DNA of 64,000 nt from Helicovermis profundi (GTDB taxonomy: Bacteria > Bacillota > Clostridia > Peptostreptococcales > Acidaminobacteraceae). The stretch spans positions 202,001 through 266,000 of the forward strand of contig NZ_AP028654.1 in NCBI RefSeq assembly GCF_033097505.1, in the 5' to 3' direction. The notes beneath the pieces were generated by a model. That model made no database searches, was not told the origin of the DNA, and saw only the letters and a program-made list of their open reading frames with translations. Of this stretch, positions 16,613 through 24,721 are shown piece after piece. The position numbers were made by a program, and so were the translations under genes. Within the stretch, counting starts at the first letter, position 1. Each line of letters begins with the position of its first letter.

Positions 16613-16940
16613 AAAATAACCCCCATTTAAAATAATAAAGAGTAACAATAATTAGTGAGTCAATTAACCTTGTAAGTGACACGAATAATTCTCTAATAAT
16701 ATTTATGATCAAAGAGAAATTCAACCAGCTAAATCAAAGAATCTCACAATAATGCAAGCTTTGTTACGAATATAAACTCAAGAAATGAGTCATTCAAGGA
16801 GAAGACGCATATACTCTTTATGAGATAACTATAATAGAAAAATTACAGTATGTTAAGTGGTTGAACTTATTTTTAATCACAAACAATATAAATGAATTAG
16901 GTAAGAATATTCGCAAGAAACTTAAGCAATATTTCTAACC
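16613..16940 (-). ncRNA. Probable IS110 left-end region encoding the bridge RNA
   Basis: About 320 bases without a gene lie upstream of the transposase, on the transcribed strand. In IS110 elements this is where the bridge RNA, which pairs with target and donor DNA, is encoded. I can see short inverted repeats but cannot fix the guide loops or the element end by eye. The call rests on position and family. Confidence 0.4.
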
Positions 16941-16963
16941 TAATTATACAAGAGGTGAATATT

Positions 16964-17806
16964 ATGAAATTTGAAATTATAGGCAGCGGCGGATGTGTAT
17001 CACTACCAAAGCCACTTTGTGAATGTAAAATTTGTAGAGAAGCAAGACTTAAAGGTAGACCATATTCAAGGTTTGGTTGCTCTCTATTTTTGCATGATAT
17101 AAATTTACTAGTAGATACGCCAGAAGATATTTGCCATGCAATAAATATGAGCACTATTAAAGAAATCGAAAATGTGCTTTTTAGTCATACTGATCCAGAC
17201 CACGTTTTGGGTTTTAGAGTTTTTGAGCAGTTACGTTTAAACTGGTTTGGTATTTCAGAAGGAAAAGAGTGTGAAAATCCAATTAGTGTTTTTGCAATGG
17301 ATCATGTACTAGAAGATCTTAATGAAATTAAATCAAAGCACGGTAGATATTTTGATTACTACGAGTTAGTTAGAAATTTAATAAAATGTGAATCAGTAAG
17401 TGAAAGTATAAATATTGATAATATAAAAATTTCATTTGTAAGAATTGAGAGTGCAACTGTATTTGTATTTGAAGAGGGTCATAAAAAAGTGATTTATGCG
17501 CCTTGTGATGTGAAACCATTTCCTAAAAGTGATCTATTTAATAATGCAGATATATTAATTATAGGAAATACAATAGTTGGAGAAACATTAAAAAATGGGT
17601 ATATTCTTTCTGATGATAGTTTTCTAAAAAAAGATTTATTTAGTATGGATGAAATTGTTGGACTGAAGAAAAAATTTAATATTGATAAAGTTATTGTAAC
17701 TCATCTTGAAGAAGACTGGGGAAAATCATTTGATGATTATAAAGAGTTAGAAAGTAAATATGAAAACATTGAGTTTGCCTTTGATGGAATGAAAATACTT
17801 GTATAA
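16964..17806 (+). CDS. Metallo-beta-lactamase fold hydrolase, PhnP-like
   Basis: The 280-residue protein starts EIIGSGGCVSLPKPLCEC, with a CxC-x-x-C zinc-like motif (CECKIC) as in PhnP-type proteins. The metal motif reads SHTDPDHVLG, with Asp in place of the second His of HxHxDH. A YAPCDVKPF strand and a late THLEEDWG carry further ligand candidates. PhnP-like enzymes are phosphodiesterases; the substrate here is unknown. ATG 16964 is chosen since AGAGGTGAAT precedes it. It stands alone after the IS110 element. Confidence 0.8.
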   Translation: MKFEIIGSGGCVSLPKPLCECKICREARLKGRPYSRFGCSLFLHDINLLVDTPEDICHAINMSTIKEIENVLFSHTDPDHVLGFRVFEQLRLNWFGISEGKECENPISVFAMDHVLEDLNEIKSKHGRYFDYYELVRNLIKCESVSESINIDNIKISFVRIESATVFVFEEGHKKVIYAPCDVKPFPKSDLFNNADILIIGNTIVGETLKNGYILSDDSFLKKDLFSMDEIVGLKKKFNIDKVIVTHLEEDWGKSFDDYKELESKYENIEFAFDGMKILV

Positions 17807-17925
17807 AATGACTATTTGAATCTAGATCAATTACTACTACCCTTAAAGATGTTATTTAGAATTTATTTTATAATTATTTGCACAGCATAATCAGATAAAA
17901 TATTATTAATAGAAAAGAGGCAAAA

Positions 17926-18477
17926 ATGATTGATATAAAAGTTGAAAGATTAATTGAATCAAATATTTCAGAATTACATAATTTTTTTCAAGTTACACTA
18001 CTAGACACTTTTAAGAGAGAAGTTGATTCGGGATATGAAGAGGATGTAAAAGAAGAAGTTGAAACAAAAATGAAATATCTTAAAGAAGATTTAGATTCTA
18101 ATGGAGAACTTTGTCATTTTATTTTAGCAAAATTAAACAATAAAATCATAGGAACAGTATGTTATCGTCCTTATGACAATTTAATTACTAAGTGTTCAAA
18201 TGGAAAATATAAAGATGAAGGTGCAGTTGGAACAGTCTACATTCTTCCAGAGTATCAAAATATGGGAGTTGGAAGTAAATTAATGCATGCTATTTTAGAT
18301 TATATCAAAAGTATTAATATTGAAACTTTTTGCTTGGATAGTGGTTTTAAAATAGCACAAAAATTTTGGATAAAAAAACTAGGTGAACCTCAACTTATAG
18401 TGAAAGATTTTTGGGATATTGGTTATGATCACTATATTTGGAGAGTTGAAGTAAAGAAAGTAATTAATAACTTTTAG
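17926..18477 (+). CDS. GNAT family N-acetyltransferase
   Basis: The 183-residue protein has a clear acetyl-CoA-binding motif: VGTVYILPEYQNMGVGSKLM (residues about 103-122), the Q-x-x-G-x-G loop following a beta strand, then a helix ending in HAILDYI. The C-terminus contains FWIKKLGEP. Substrate unknown. ATG 17926 follows AAAAGAGGCAAA. It is a stand-alone gene between the metallohydrolase and the SWIM protein genes. Confidence 0.88.
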   Translation: MIDIKVERLIESNISELHNFFQVTLLDTFKREVDSGYEEDVKEEVETKMKYLKEDLDSNGELCHFILAKLNNKIIGTVCYRPYDNLITKCSNGKYKDEGAVGTVYILPEYQNMGVGSKLMHAILDYIKSINIETFCLDSGFKIAQKFWIKKLGEPQLIVKDFWDIGYDHYIWRVEVKKVINNF

Positions 18478-18566
18478 TCTTTATGGTGTAGGAATATATG
18501 ATATATGTGAAATAGATAATAAAGAAGTTGATTTTTTCTTATAAAAAGCACAAAAAAGAGGTGAAT

Positions 18567-20300
18567 ATGAGTATAAATTTATATGAATATTTTAGTGATG
18601 TGATAATTGATAGAGCATATACTTATTATATGATGGATAGAATTGTTGAACTTGAAAACAATAATAATAACTTTTTAGCTAAAGTAATAGGAAATGATAT
18701 ATATAAGGTAAATGTGATCCTAGATAAGTCTAATTTGATAACTGATATGACGTGTAATTGTCCTTATGCAAAAAATGGATATAATTGCAAACATATGGCT
18801 GCGGTTATTTTTAAAATTCATTATGATATAATGAACATTTTAAGTAGCAAAATTAATGAAATAAATCTTAAAGAAAATGACGAATTAAAATTAGATGAAA
18901 AAGAAAATATACTTAATATTTTAAATGATATTAATCAAGAAGAACTAAAAAAAATTTTACTAGAAATATTAGCTTCTAATGATGGAATTTACAAAAAATT
19001 TGAAAGTCGGTATATAAATAAATATAAAGGCGATAAATATATAAATTATAAAAGAAAAATAGATGATATTTTTGTATATCAAGAAACAGAGTTAGAAGAT
19101 GATGAATATGATACTTGGAATTCATATCTTGGAGGATACAATAATAATGATTATTATGTAGAATACAGTGAAAAATTTGTTGAAAACATAAAAATAGTTT
19201 TAAATTCAATAAATGAGTTGATTGAAGAGGATATATTTTTAACGCTTAATATTATTAAATATTTGGTAAGTAAATTTTATCAAAATGATTCAGTCGGTAG
19301 TGACGTGGTATACGAAAAAATAGCACTAATATTACATACTACATTAAACAAATGCGAAAATGATAAAAAAGTAAAAGTGTTAAAGGAATTAATAGAGATA
19401 ATTGATATTTGTGATAATAGTTCATTATTATTAGAATTAGTTGAAGTTTTTACGATTTCTTTTTTAGAAATTGAATATTCAAAAATTAAATTAGATTATT
19501 TAGAGAATAGAATATTAATATCAATTAATGAGTATGGAATTGAAGAAAATTTAGATTTATTTGTATGGGTTAGAGCGAAAATCAATATATATTATCAATT
19601 AAATTATAGCAATGAAATGATAATAGAAGAGTATAAAAAATATTTAGCTAATTTTAATATAGGAATGGAACTAATAAAATACTGTAAAAATCAAGAAAAT
19701 TATTTAGATGCAATTACGAACCTTAAAATTTTAAGAAATAAAGCAAAAAAATTTTATAATAAAAAGATTGCTACTTTTAATTTAGTTGATCTATATGAGA
19801 AATCAAATAATATTCATAAAACAAAAGAAGAATTAAAAAGTATATTATTTACTTATGATATTGGAAATATAGAAAGCTATAAAAAATTAAAAAGTATGCA
19901 TTCTAAGGAAGACTGGAAAATAGAAAGTGGAAATATTATATATATAATAAAGGGAAAAAACCATATTAAAGCATTAGATTTATACGTATATGAGAAAATG
20001 TATAAAGACTTATTTGATAGTATTACTCAAATTGATGATATCGAAATACTTATTAAATATGAAATATATCTAAAAAAATTATATCCAATAGAAATACTCA
20101 ATATTTATGAGAAAAAAGTATTGAAAATGGCTACTTTTACAGATGGAAGAAATCATTATAAAAGAATGGCTAATTTAATAAGTAGAATGGGAAAATATCC
20201 AAATGGAAATGAAAAAATAAAACAATTAGTAGATACTCTTATCGGTAAATATTCAAGGCGAAGGGCAATGAAGGAGGAATTATTAAAAGTACTAAAATAA
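18567..20300 (+). CDS. SWIM zinc-finger protein
   Basis: The 577-residue protein carries a SWIM zinc finger near residues 60-80 (CNCPYAKNGYNCKHMAAV, the CxC-xn-CxH pattern), after a beta-strand region that binds DNA or protein partners in SWIM families. The rest is long, alpha-helical and lysine/isoleucine-rich, resembling helical repeats. ATG 18567 is chosen since AAAGAGGTGAAT lies just upstream. It ends 15 bases before the next gene, whose ribosome site lies in the gap, so the two form an operon. The function is unknown. Confidence 0.8.
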   Translation: MSINLYEYFSDVIIDRAYTYYMMDRIVELENNNNNFLAKVIGNDIYKVNVILDKSNLITDMTCNCPYAKNGYNCKHMAAVIFKIHYDIMNILSSKINEINLKENDELKLDEKENILNILNDINQEELKKILLEILASNDGIYKKFESRYINKYKGDKYINYKRKIDDIFVYQETELEDDEYDTWNSYLGGYNNNDYYVEYSEKFVENIKIVLNSINELIEEDIFLTLNIIKYLVSKFYQNDSVGSDVVYEKIALILHTTLNKCENDKKVKVLKELIEIIDICDNSSLLLELVEVFTISFLEIEYSKIKLDYLENRILISINEYGIEENLDLFVWVRAKINIYYQLNYSNEMIIEEYKKYLANFNIGMELIKYCKNQENYLDAITNLKILRNKAKKFYNKKIATFNLVDLYEKSNNIHKTKEELKSILFTYDIGNIESYKKLKSMHSKEDWKIESGNIIYIIKGKNHIKALDLYVYEKMYKDLFDSITQIDDIEILIKYEIYLKKLYPIEILNIYEKKVLKMATFTDGRNHYKRMANLISRMGKYPNGNEKIKQLVDTLIGKYSRRRAMKEELLKVLK

Positions 20301-20315
20301 AAAATGGAGGATTAG

Positions 20316-21452
20316 ATGTTAATACAATGTACAAAGAAATTATTAGATCAAATGAAAATAAAACCAGAAATAAAATTGCCAGTTGAAGAAAATGAATTAT
20401 TTTCATGGCATGCAAATTTAATTAAATTCAATAGAAAAAACACTGTAGTTCTTGTAAATGATAAAAATAGATACATTATTGTACTATACGCTTTAAAAGC
20501 AAAAGATTTTAAAAATTTAGATAAATTAATAATAAATGCTATAAAAGAAACATTTTTAGATGAATGTATAAAAGAAGCAATAATAGACTCATTATTAGAA
20601 AGTTCAGGTAGTATTATATATACTAAAACAAAAAATAGAATTTCGATAGCTAGAATGAATCAATCTATAGGAATCGTAAATCATTTTGAAGATTTAGTTA
20701 ATGAAAATAGTAAAAATCAAAGCGAAATAAATAAACAATTAGGTTATTTTATTGTTGGAAAAGGTAATGATGATTATTTACATCCTAAAGAAGAACTTAT
20801 TAAAAATTTAGAAGAATTTTCTAAACAATCTATCTTTGAAACAAAAGCATTTGTGGTAAAAATAAAACTAGATTTAGACAATCATAATGTATGGAGAAAG
20901 TTAGTTATTCCATATAATACTACTTTCTCTAAATTGCATGAAATACTACAAATTGTTTTTGATTGGCAGGATTATCATTTACATGAGTTTTGGGTTTTTG
21001 GTGAAGATAAGGATAAAAATATGAATACAAAACCTAATAATTCTGCACATACTTTAGAATCTTATAAACCAATAGTAAATCTGGTTTATAATGAGGAATC
21101 ACTTGATTATGGAGATGAAAATTTAACAAAACTTGACATAGGATATAAACTATCAGAGTATAACTGGGTAAAAATTAAGTATATATATGATTTTGGAGAT
21201 AATTGGGTACACTTTATAGATATTGAAGAAAAATTAGAAAAATACGATAAGAATTATCCGATTTGTTTAGATGGCGAAGGATCTGCACCACCAGAAGATG
21301 TGGGTGGTAGCTATGGATACGACGAATTCCTTGAAATTACAAATGATAATAATAACCCTAAGCAAGAAGGTATGTTAGAGTGGGGCAAAAGTTTAGGATA
21401 TGGAGAGTTTAACATAGAAGATATTAATAGTAAACTGAAAAGGATTAGGTAG
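20316..21452 (+). CDS. Plasmid pRiA4b ORF-3-like family protein
   Basis: In the 378-residue protein, the C-terminal 180 residues match the pRiA4b ORF-3 family: VWRKLVIPYNTTFSKLHEIL, DWQDYHLHEFW, YDFGDNWVHFIDIE and the acidic, glycine-rich GEGSAPPEDVGGSYGY. The N-terminal 190 residues form another domain without a motif I know. ATG 20316 follows GGAGGATTAG. It is translated directly after the SWIM protein gene, so the two probably act together. The biochemical role of this family is not established. Confidence 0.82.
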   Translation: MLIQCTKKLLDQMKIKPEIKLPVEENELFSWHANLIKFNRKNTVVLVNDKNRYIIVLYALKAKDFKNLDKLIINAIKETFLDECIKEAIIDSLLESSGSIIYTKTKNRISIARMNQSIGIVNHFEDLVNENSKNQSEINKQLGYFIVGKGNDDYLHPKEELIKNLEEFSKQSIFETKAFVVKIKLDLDNHNVWRKLVIPYNTTFSKLHEILQIVFDWQDYHLHEFWVFGEDKDKNMNTKPNNSAHTLESYKPIVNLVYNEESLDYGDENLTKLDIGYKLSEYNWVKIKYIYDFGDNWVHFIDIEEKLEKYDKNYPICLDGEGSAPPEDVGGSYGYDEFLEITNDNNNPKQEGMLEWGKSLGYGEFNIEDINSKLKRIR

Positions 21453-21557
21453 AAGATGAAGTTAGAGAACTCTCATTTATTTAAATTGAAACAGTTTTAG
21501 AATTGTTTAAGAAATGTTTAATGGATATGAAAAATATTATGTGAACTGGATAGGAGG

Positions 21558-21597
21558 GGGCATTTAGAAATAGATTAATAGCTATTTCTAAATGCCC
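21558..21597 (+). terminator. Strong hairpin terminator after the SWIM/pRiA4b operon
   Basis: A perfect 16-base inverted repeat, GGGCATTTAGAAATAG with CTATTTCTAAATGCCC, encloses an eight-base loop and is followed by TTATGTTTATT. Confidence 0.75.
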
Positions 21598-21621
21598 TTA
21601 TGTTTATTATGTTCTTTAAAT

Positions 21622-22113
21622 TGAATAAAAAATATTGCTATATTAATTGGCGAAAATTGTTATAGCAGGATTAAAGGTATCAATCAATTTAGAATTTCCT
21701 ATGCATATTCAAGTGCAACTATTATTGCTTCTCATTCAAATGCAAGAAATATTAATAATATAAGAAGAAATTTAACTGATAAACAGATCATTGCAATATA
21801 CAAGAGAAATGGAATTATTGGAATCAATGCAAATAAATCCATTATTATGAAAGATAAAACTAAACAAACAGTCAATACATTATGCGATCATATTGATTAT
21901 ATAGTAAGTAAAAGTTCAGATAAAAATGTAGGATTTGGGTTTGATTTATGTAATAAATTTTATGATAACTTAGATAATATAGATTTACTAAAAGACCATA
22001 GTGAAGCTTACTTAATAGTAGTGGAGCTAATTAATAGAGGCTACTCTGATGCAAGTATTAAAAGAATTGTTGGACTTAATTTTTATGAATTGCTTTTGGA
22101 AAATTTAAAGTAG
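21622..22113 (+). pseudogene. C-terminal remnant of a membrane dipeptidase (peptidase M19)
   Basis: An open frame without a proper start runs from about 21622 to TAG at 22113. It contains IIASHSNARNINNIRRN near the front, the M19 active-site strand with a metal-linked His, then NLTDKQIIAIYKRNGIIGIN and a GFGFDL segment (the family usually has G-x-D-x-D-G). The N-terminal half with the first zinc ligands is missing, cut off just after the terminator at 21597. An internal ATG at 21847 is not a credible gene start. Confidence 0.65.
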
Positions 22114-22232
22114 AAACTATACCTTAGCGTCAGAAAGGGATGTGATGCTAGATATATTACAAGTTATATTAAATTAAATAGAAAAAATTAAGCTATATAA
22201 AAATGTAAATTTAAAAAATAGTATTTTAGTTT

Positions 22233-22297
22233 TAAAAACCAGCTCAAAATCAATAATAGGAGAAACGCTTCCAATAATGATTTAGAGCTGTTTTTAA
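22233..22297 (-). terminator. Terminator after hgcB
   Basis: Read on the minus strand, a long imperfect stem (AAAACAGCTCTAAATCATTATTGG with its complement ending GATTTTGAGCTGGTTTTT) follows the hgcB stop. The T run makes it a likely intrinsic terminator, and it could also work on the other strand. Confidence 0.6.
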
Positions 22298-22585
22298 TCA
22301 ACAGCAAGAATCTTTTTTAATAAATTTTGATAGAAATTTGTTTCTTTTTATAAATCCACTAATAATAGCACTCGCACATCCTACACCTTGGTCTACTTCA
22401 ATGGCATTACTAGGACAATTCATCATACATGCTCCACATTCAATACAAGAATCTATTTTATCAAGAACAGCTTTATTATTTTTTATTATAAATACTCTAT
22501 GTGGACAGACTTCATAACATTTTTTACAACCAATACATTTATTTGCATCATATTTTAAGCTTACAACATTATCTAAGTATTTCAT
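22298..22585 (-). CDS. hgcB: HgcB, 2[4Fe-4S] ferredoxin of mercury methylation
   Basis: The 95-residue protein has two 4Fe-4S motifs, CIGCKKCYEVCP and CIECGACMMNCP, a single conserved cysteine after the second cluster (GVGCASAI) and a C-terminal cysteine pair (KKDSCC at the very end). This combination is the HgcB signature. HgcB is thought to pass electrons to the corrinoid of HgcA and to handle Hg(II) with its terminal cysteines. Its ATG overlaps the hgcA stop, so the two are one operon. A ribosome site GGAGGTG lies within the end of hgcA. Confidence 0.9.
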   Translation of the reverse strand: MKYLDNVVSLKYDANKCIGCKKCYEVCPHRVFIIKNNKAVLDKIDSCIECGACMMNCPSNAIEVDQGVGCASAIISGFIKRNKFLSKFIKKDSCC

Positions 22586-23715
22586 TAAAACACCTCCAAT
22601 AATAAAGCGATAACTATGACAAATATGCTAAGTATTCCCAAAATGCTTAAAATTGGTACAGCCTCATTCATTTCTTTTTTTACACCTGAAAGAGATGTAA
22701 AGGTAGATGAACCAGTAAAATTAAGACCTATATAGGATATTAAGACAACTGAAATTATGCTATTACCTATAGAAAAAAGGCTACAGCTATTATAAGAAAC
22801 TAAAAATATAATATTAAATAAAACACCTAATATAAAAGCTCTTTTATAAAACATTCTAAAGGGAAGGTATGGTAATAATGCTGGAAATAGAATTGTTGCA
22901 GTTATAAGAGTTAAAAAATAATGATTAATTAATTTTAGCGACCTACTTAAATTAAAACTAGGTATTATAAAAGTTAATATTAATAAGCTTATCATAGCGA
23001 TTAAAAAATATTTCATACCAATAACTAGTTCTAAAGTAGAAACTTTTAATCTATCAAAAAGATTAAATGTAACTTTCCTTATGTTTTCATCAGTTTTATA
23101 TCCATTATTGATGTAATTTTTTAAGTCTTTAATATGAATAGGACCATATTTAATAGTAAAACCTGTAATTTCTTTTACAAGATGACTTTGTATACCTGGT
23201 GCACCTAGTTGAGGAACAATAATATTTTTGTGGTTAATATGCCTTTCAACATTAAACTTTTCAAGTGAATATATTAGCTCTGCTGAACCAAAAGAACCTT
23301 TACCGGCAGCACACCATACATTTACTCCATCAGTATCTAGTAGTAAAAGCCATATATTTATGCCTTCTAGAGAATTCCTTACAATATCAAAAGTTAATTT
23401 ATAATTGCAAGTAACAATTAAATTATCATTTTCACTAGGACTACCGATGGCGTATAAGCCTGGTTTCACCTTATGGTCTTCTCTGTGAAAACCAAGTCTA
23501 ACACCAATATTCCCTATTTTATCTTTTGCACTTAAATATGTATCAATGATTTTTATATCATCAATAACACCTTTATAAAGATGTTTTATATTTACATCGC
23601 TGATATCTTGATGTTTTAAATTTTCTACAGCTTTTTTAATAGTTTTTACATCATACCTTGATGCTATATCATTAACATCTCAACAGGGTGCTTTTTTTAC
23701 CATATCAAATTCCAT
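22585..23715 (-). CDS. hgcA: HgcA, corrinoid mercury methyltransferase, with probable selenocysteine
   Basis: Read from ATG 23715 (GGAGG six bases upstream), the 376-codon frame has one in-frame TGA at 23682-23680 (codon 12, context A-P-C-TGA-D). The rest is HgcA: KPGLYAIGSP, the cap-helix motif NVWCAAGKGSFG whose Cys binds cobalt, PQLGAPG, and five membrane segments with the late NFTGSSTFTSLSGV. HgcA moves a methyl group from a corrinoid to Hg(II). Without readthrough, translation could only restart at GTG 23469, losing about 82 residues. A hairpin with a GGU loop follows the TGA, so selenocysteine is likely; a pseudogene is the alternative. Confidence 0.85.
23648..23682 (-). promoter_or_regulatory. 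SECIS-like element after the UGA of hgcA
   Basis: On the minus strand the TGA (23682-23680) is followed, after 15 bases, by a stem GCATCA / TGATGT (23664-23659 with 23653-23648) that encloses the five-base loop AGGTA. A GGU in a small apical loop, about 21 bases after the UGA, is what SelB recognises in bacterial SECIS elements. Confidence 0.6.
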
Positions 23716-23806
23716 TGTAGTCCTCCATTTGTTTACATATTTTAAGATAAAAAATTCATTCTAAAAACATTTACTTTGTTTGGTTTCTAATTGATTATGT
23801 TTTATA

Positions 23807-23840
23807 AGCTTCGGTGGGAGTAAAAACTCCCTCTGAAGCT
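23807..23840. terminator. Stable hairpin upstream of hgcA
   Basis: AGCTTC-GGT-GGGAGTAAAAACTCCC-TCT-GAAGCT is a two-part stem with an internal bulge. It lies about 90 bases before hgcA and 470 before the Nudix gene. It has no long T run, so it could be a terminator, a leader structure of hgcA, or a remnant of a mobile element. The rest of 23716-24307 shows no gene; a 19-codon open tail around 23981-24037 is too short to name. Confidence 0.4.
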
Positions 23841-24307
23841 AAGAAATTTATTTATTATTAGGAGTTTAAGTATCTCAAATACATTGTAATATATAAAGCG
23901 CTATATAGATATCAAATTTTGCTTTTTATTAACTTTCGATTTGGATTATGCAGATAAATCGATGGTATATAAAAAGAATGTTATATGAAGATGCAGATAG
24001 ATTAGTAGCATATAAAAAGAAGATACTAAAACAATGAATAGGGATTTAAAATTTACACTTCAATGATGTTGATGAATTAAAGTTAATAAAAATAAATTAT
24101 TTTTAATTATAGAAAAATTAGAACAAAATAAATATTGAATTTATTAAAACCGGACACTATTTCCAAATTATTACAAATTGCAATATATTATTCAAAGGGG
24201 TATAATTAAATTGTTGTATTTAGGTATTTAATGACAAAATAGTGGAATTGAATTCTGAAAATAATGGTATAAAATTTTTATAGAGGTCTGAGTAAAGGAG
24301 AAAATAA

Positions 24308-24721
24308 TTGAAGCATTTAACCGTAACGGCTGCAATATTAGTAAATAACAATGAAATATTATGTATGCAAAGATCATTTAATAAATATGATTATATTTCA
24401 TATAAATTTGAATTTCCTGGTGGAAAAGTAGAAAAAAATGAAACTTTCGAAAATTCTTTATCAAGAGAATTAAAAGAAGAAATGAATTTAGATATTGATG
24501 TAAAAAAGGATCAATTTTATGAGACTATTAATCATAAGTATCCTGATTTTTCAATTACAATGCATTCTTATATGATTTATATAGATAAGAGAGAATTTGA
24601 ATTAAAAGAGCATAAATCTTTTGTTTGGTTAAAAAAAGAAGAGTTATTAACACTTGATTGGGCAGAGGCTGATATACCAATTGTAAATATGTTAATAAGA
24701 GGAGAGAAACAATGGCAATAA
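24308..24721 (+). CDS. Nudix hydrolase (MutT-like)
   Basis: The 137-residue protein contains a full Nudix box: GGKVEKNETFENSLSRELKEE (from about residue 39), matching Gx5Ex7REUxEExGU. MutT-type enzymes hydrolyse nucleoside diphosphates linked to another moiety, often damaged NTPs. The start is TTG 24308, eight bases after AAAGGAG; no ATG fits. Its last ten bases overlap the start of the PLD-helicase gene, so the two are translationally coupled and likely act together. Confidence 0.9.
   Translation: MKHLTVTAAILVNNNEILCMQRSFNKYDYISYKFEFPGGKVEKNETFENSLSRELKEEMNLDIDVKKDQFYETINHKYPDFSITMHSYMIYIDKREFELKEHKSFVWLKKEELLTLDWAEADIPIVNMLIRGEKQWQ

Noticed and set aside
21847-22113. A separate 88-residue gene
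   Set aside because: The frame upstream is open and continues M19 dipeptidase homology, so this ATG is internal to a remnant.
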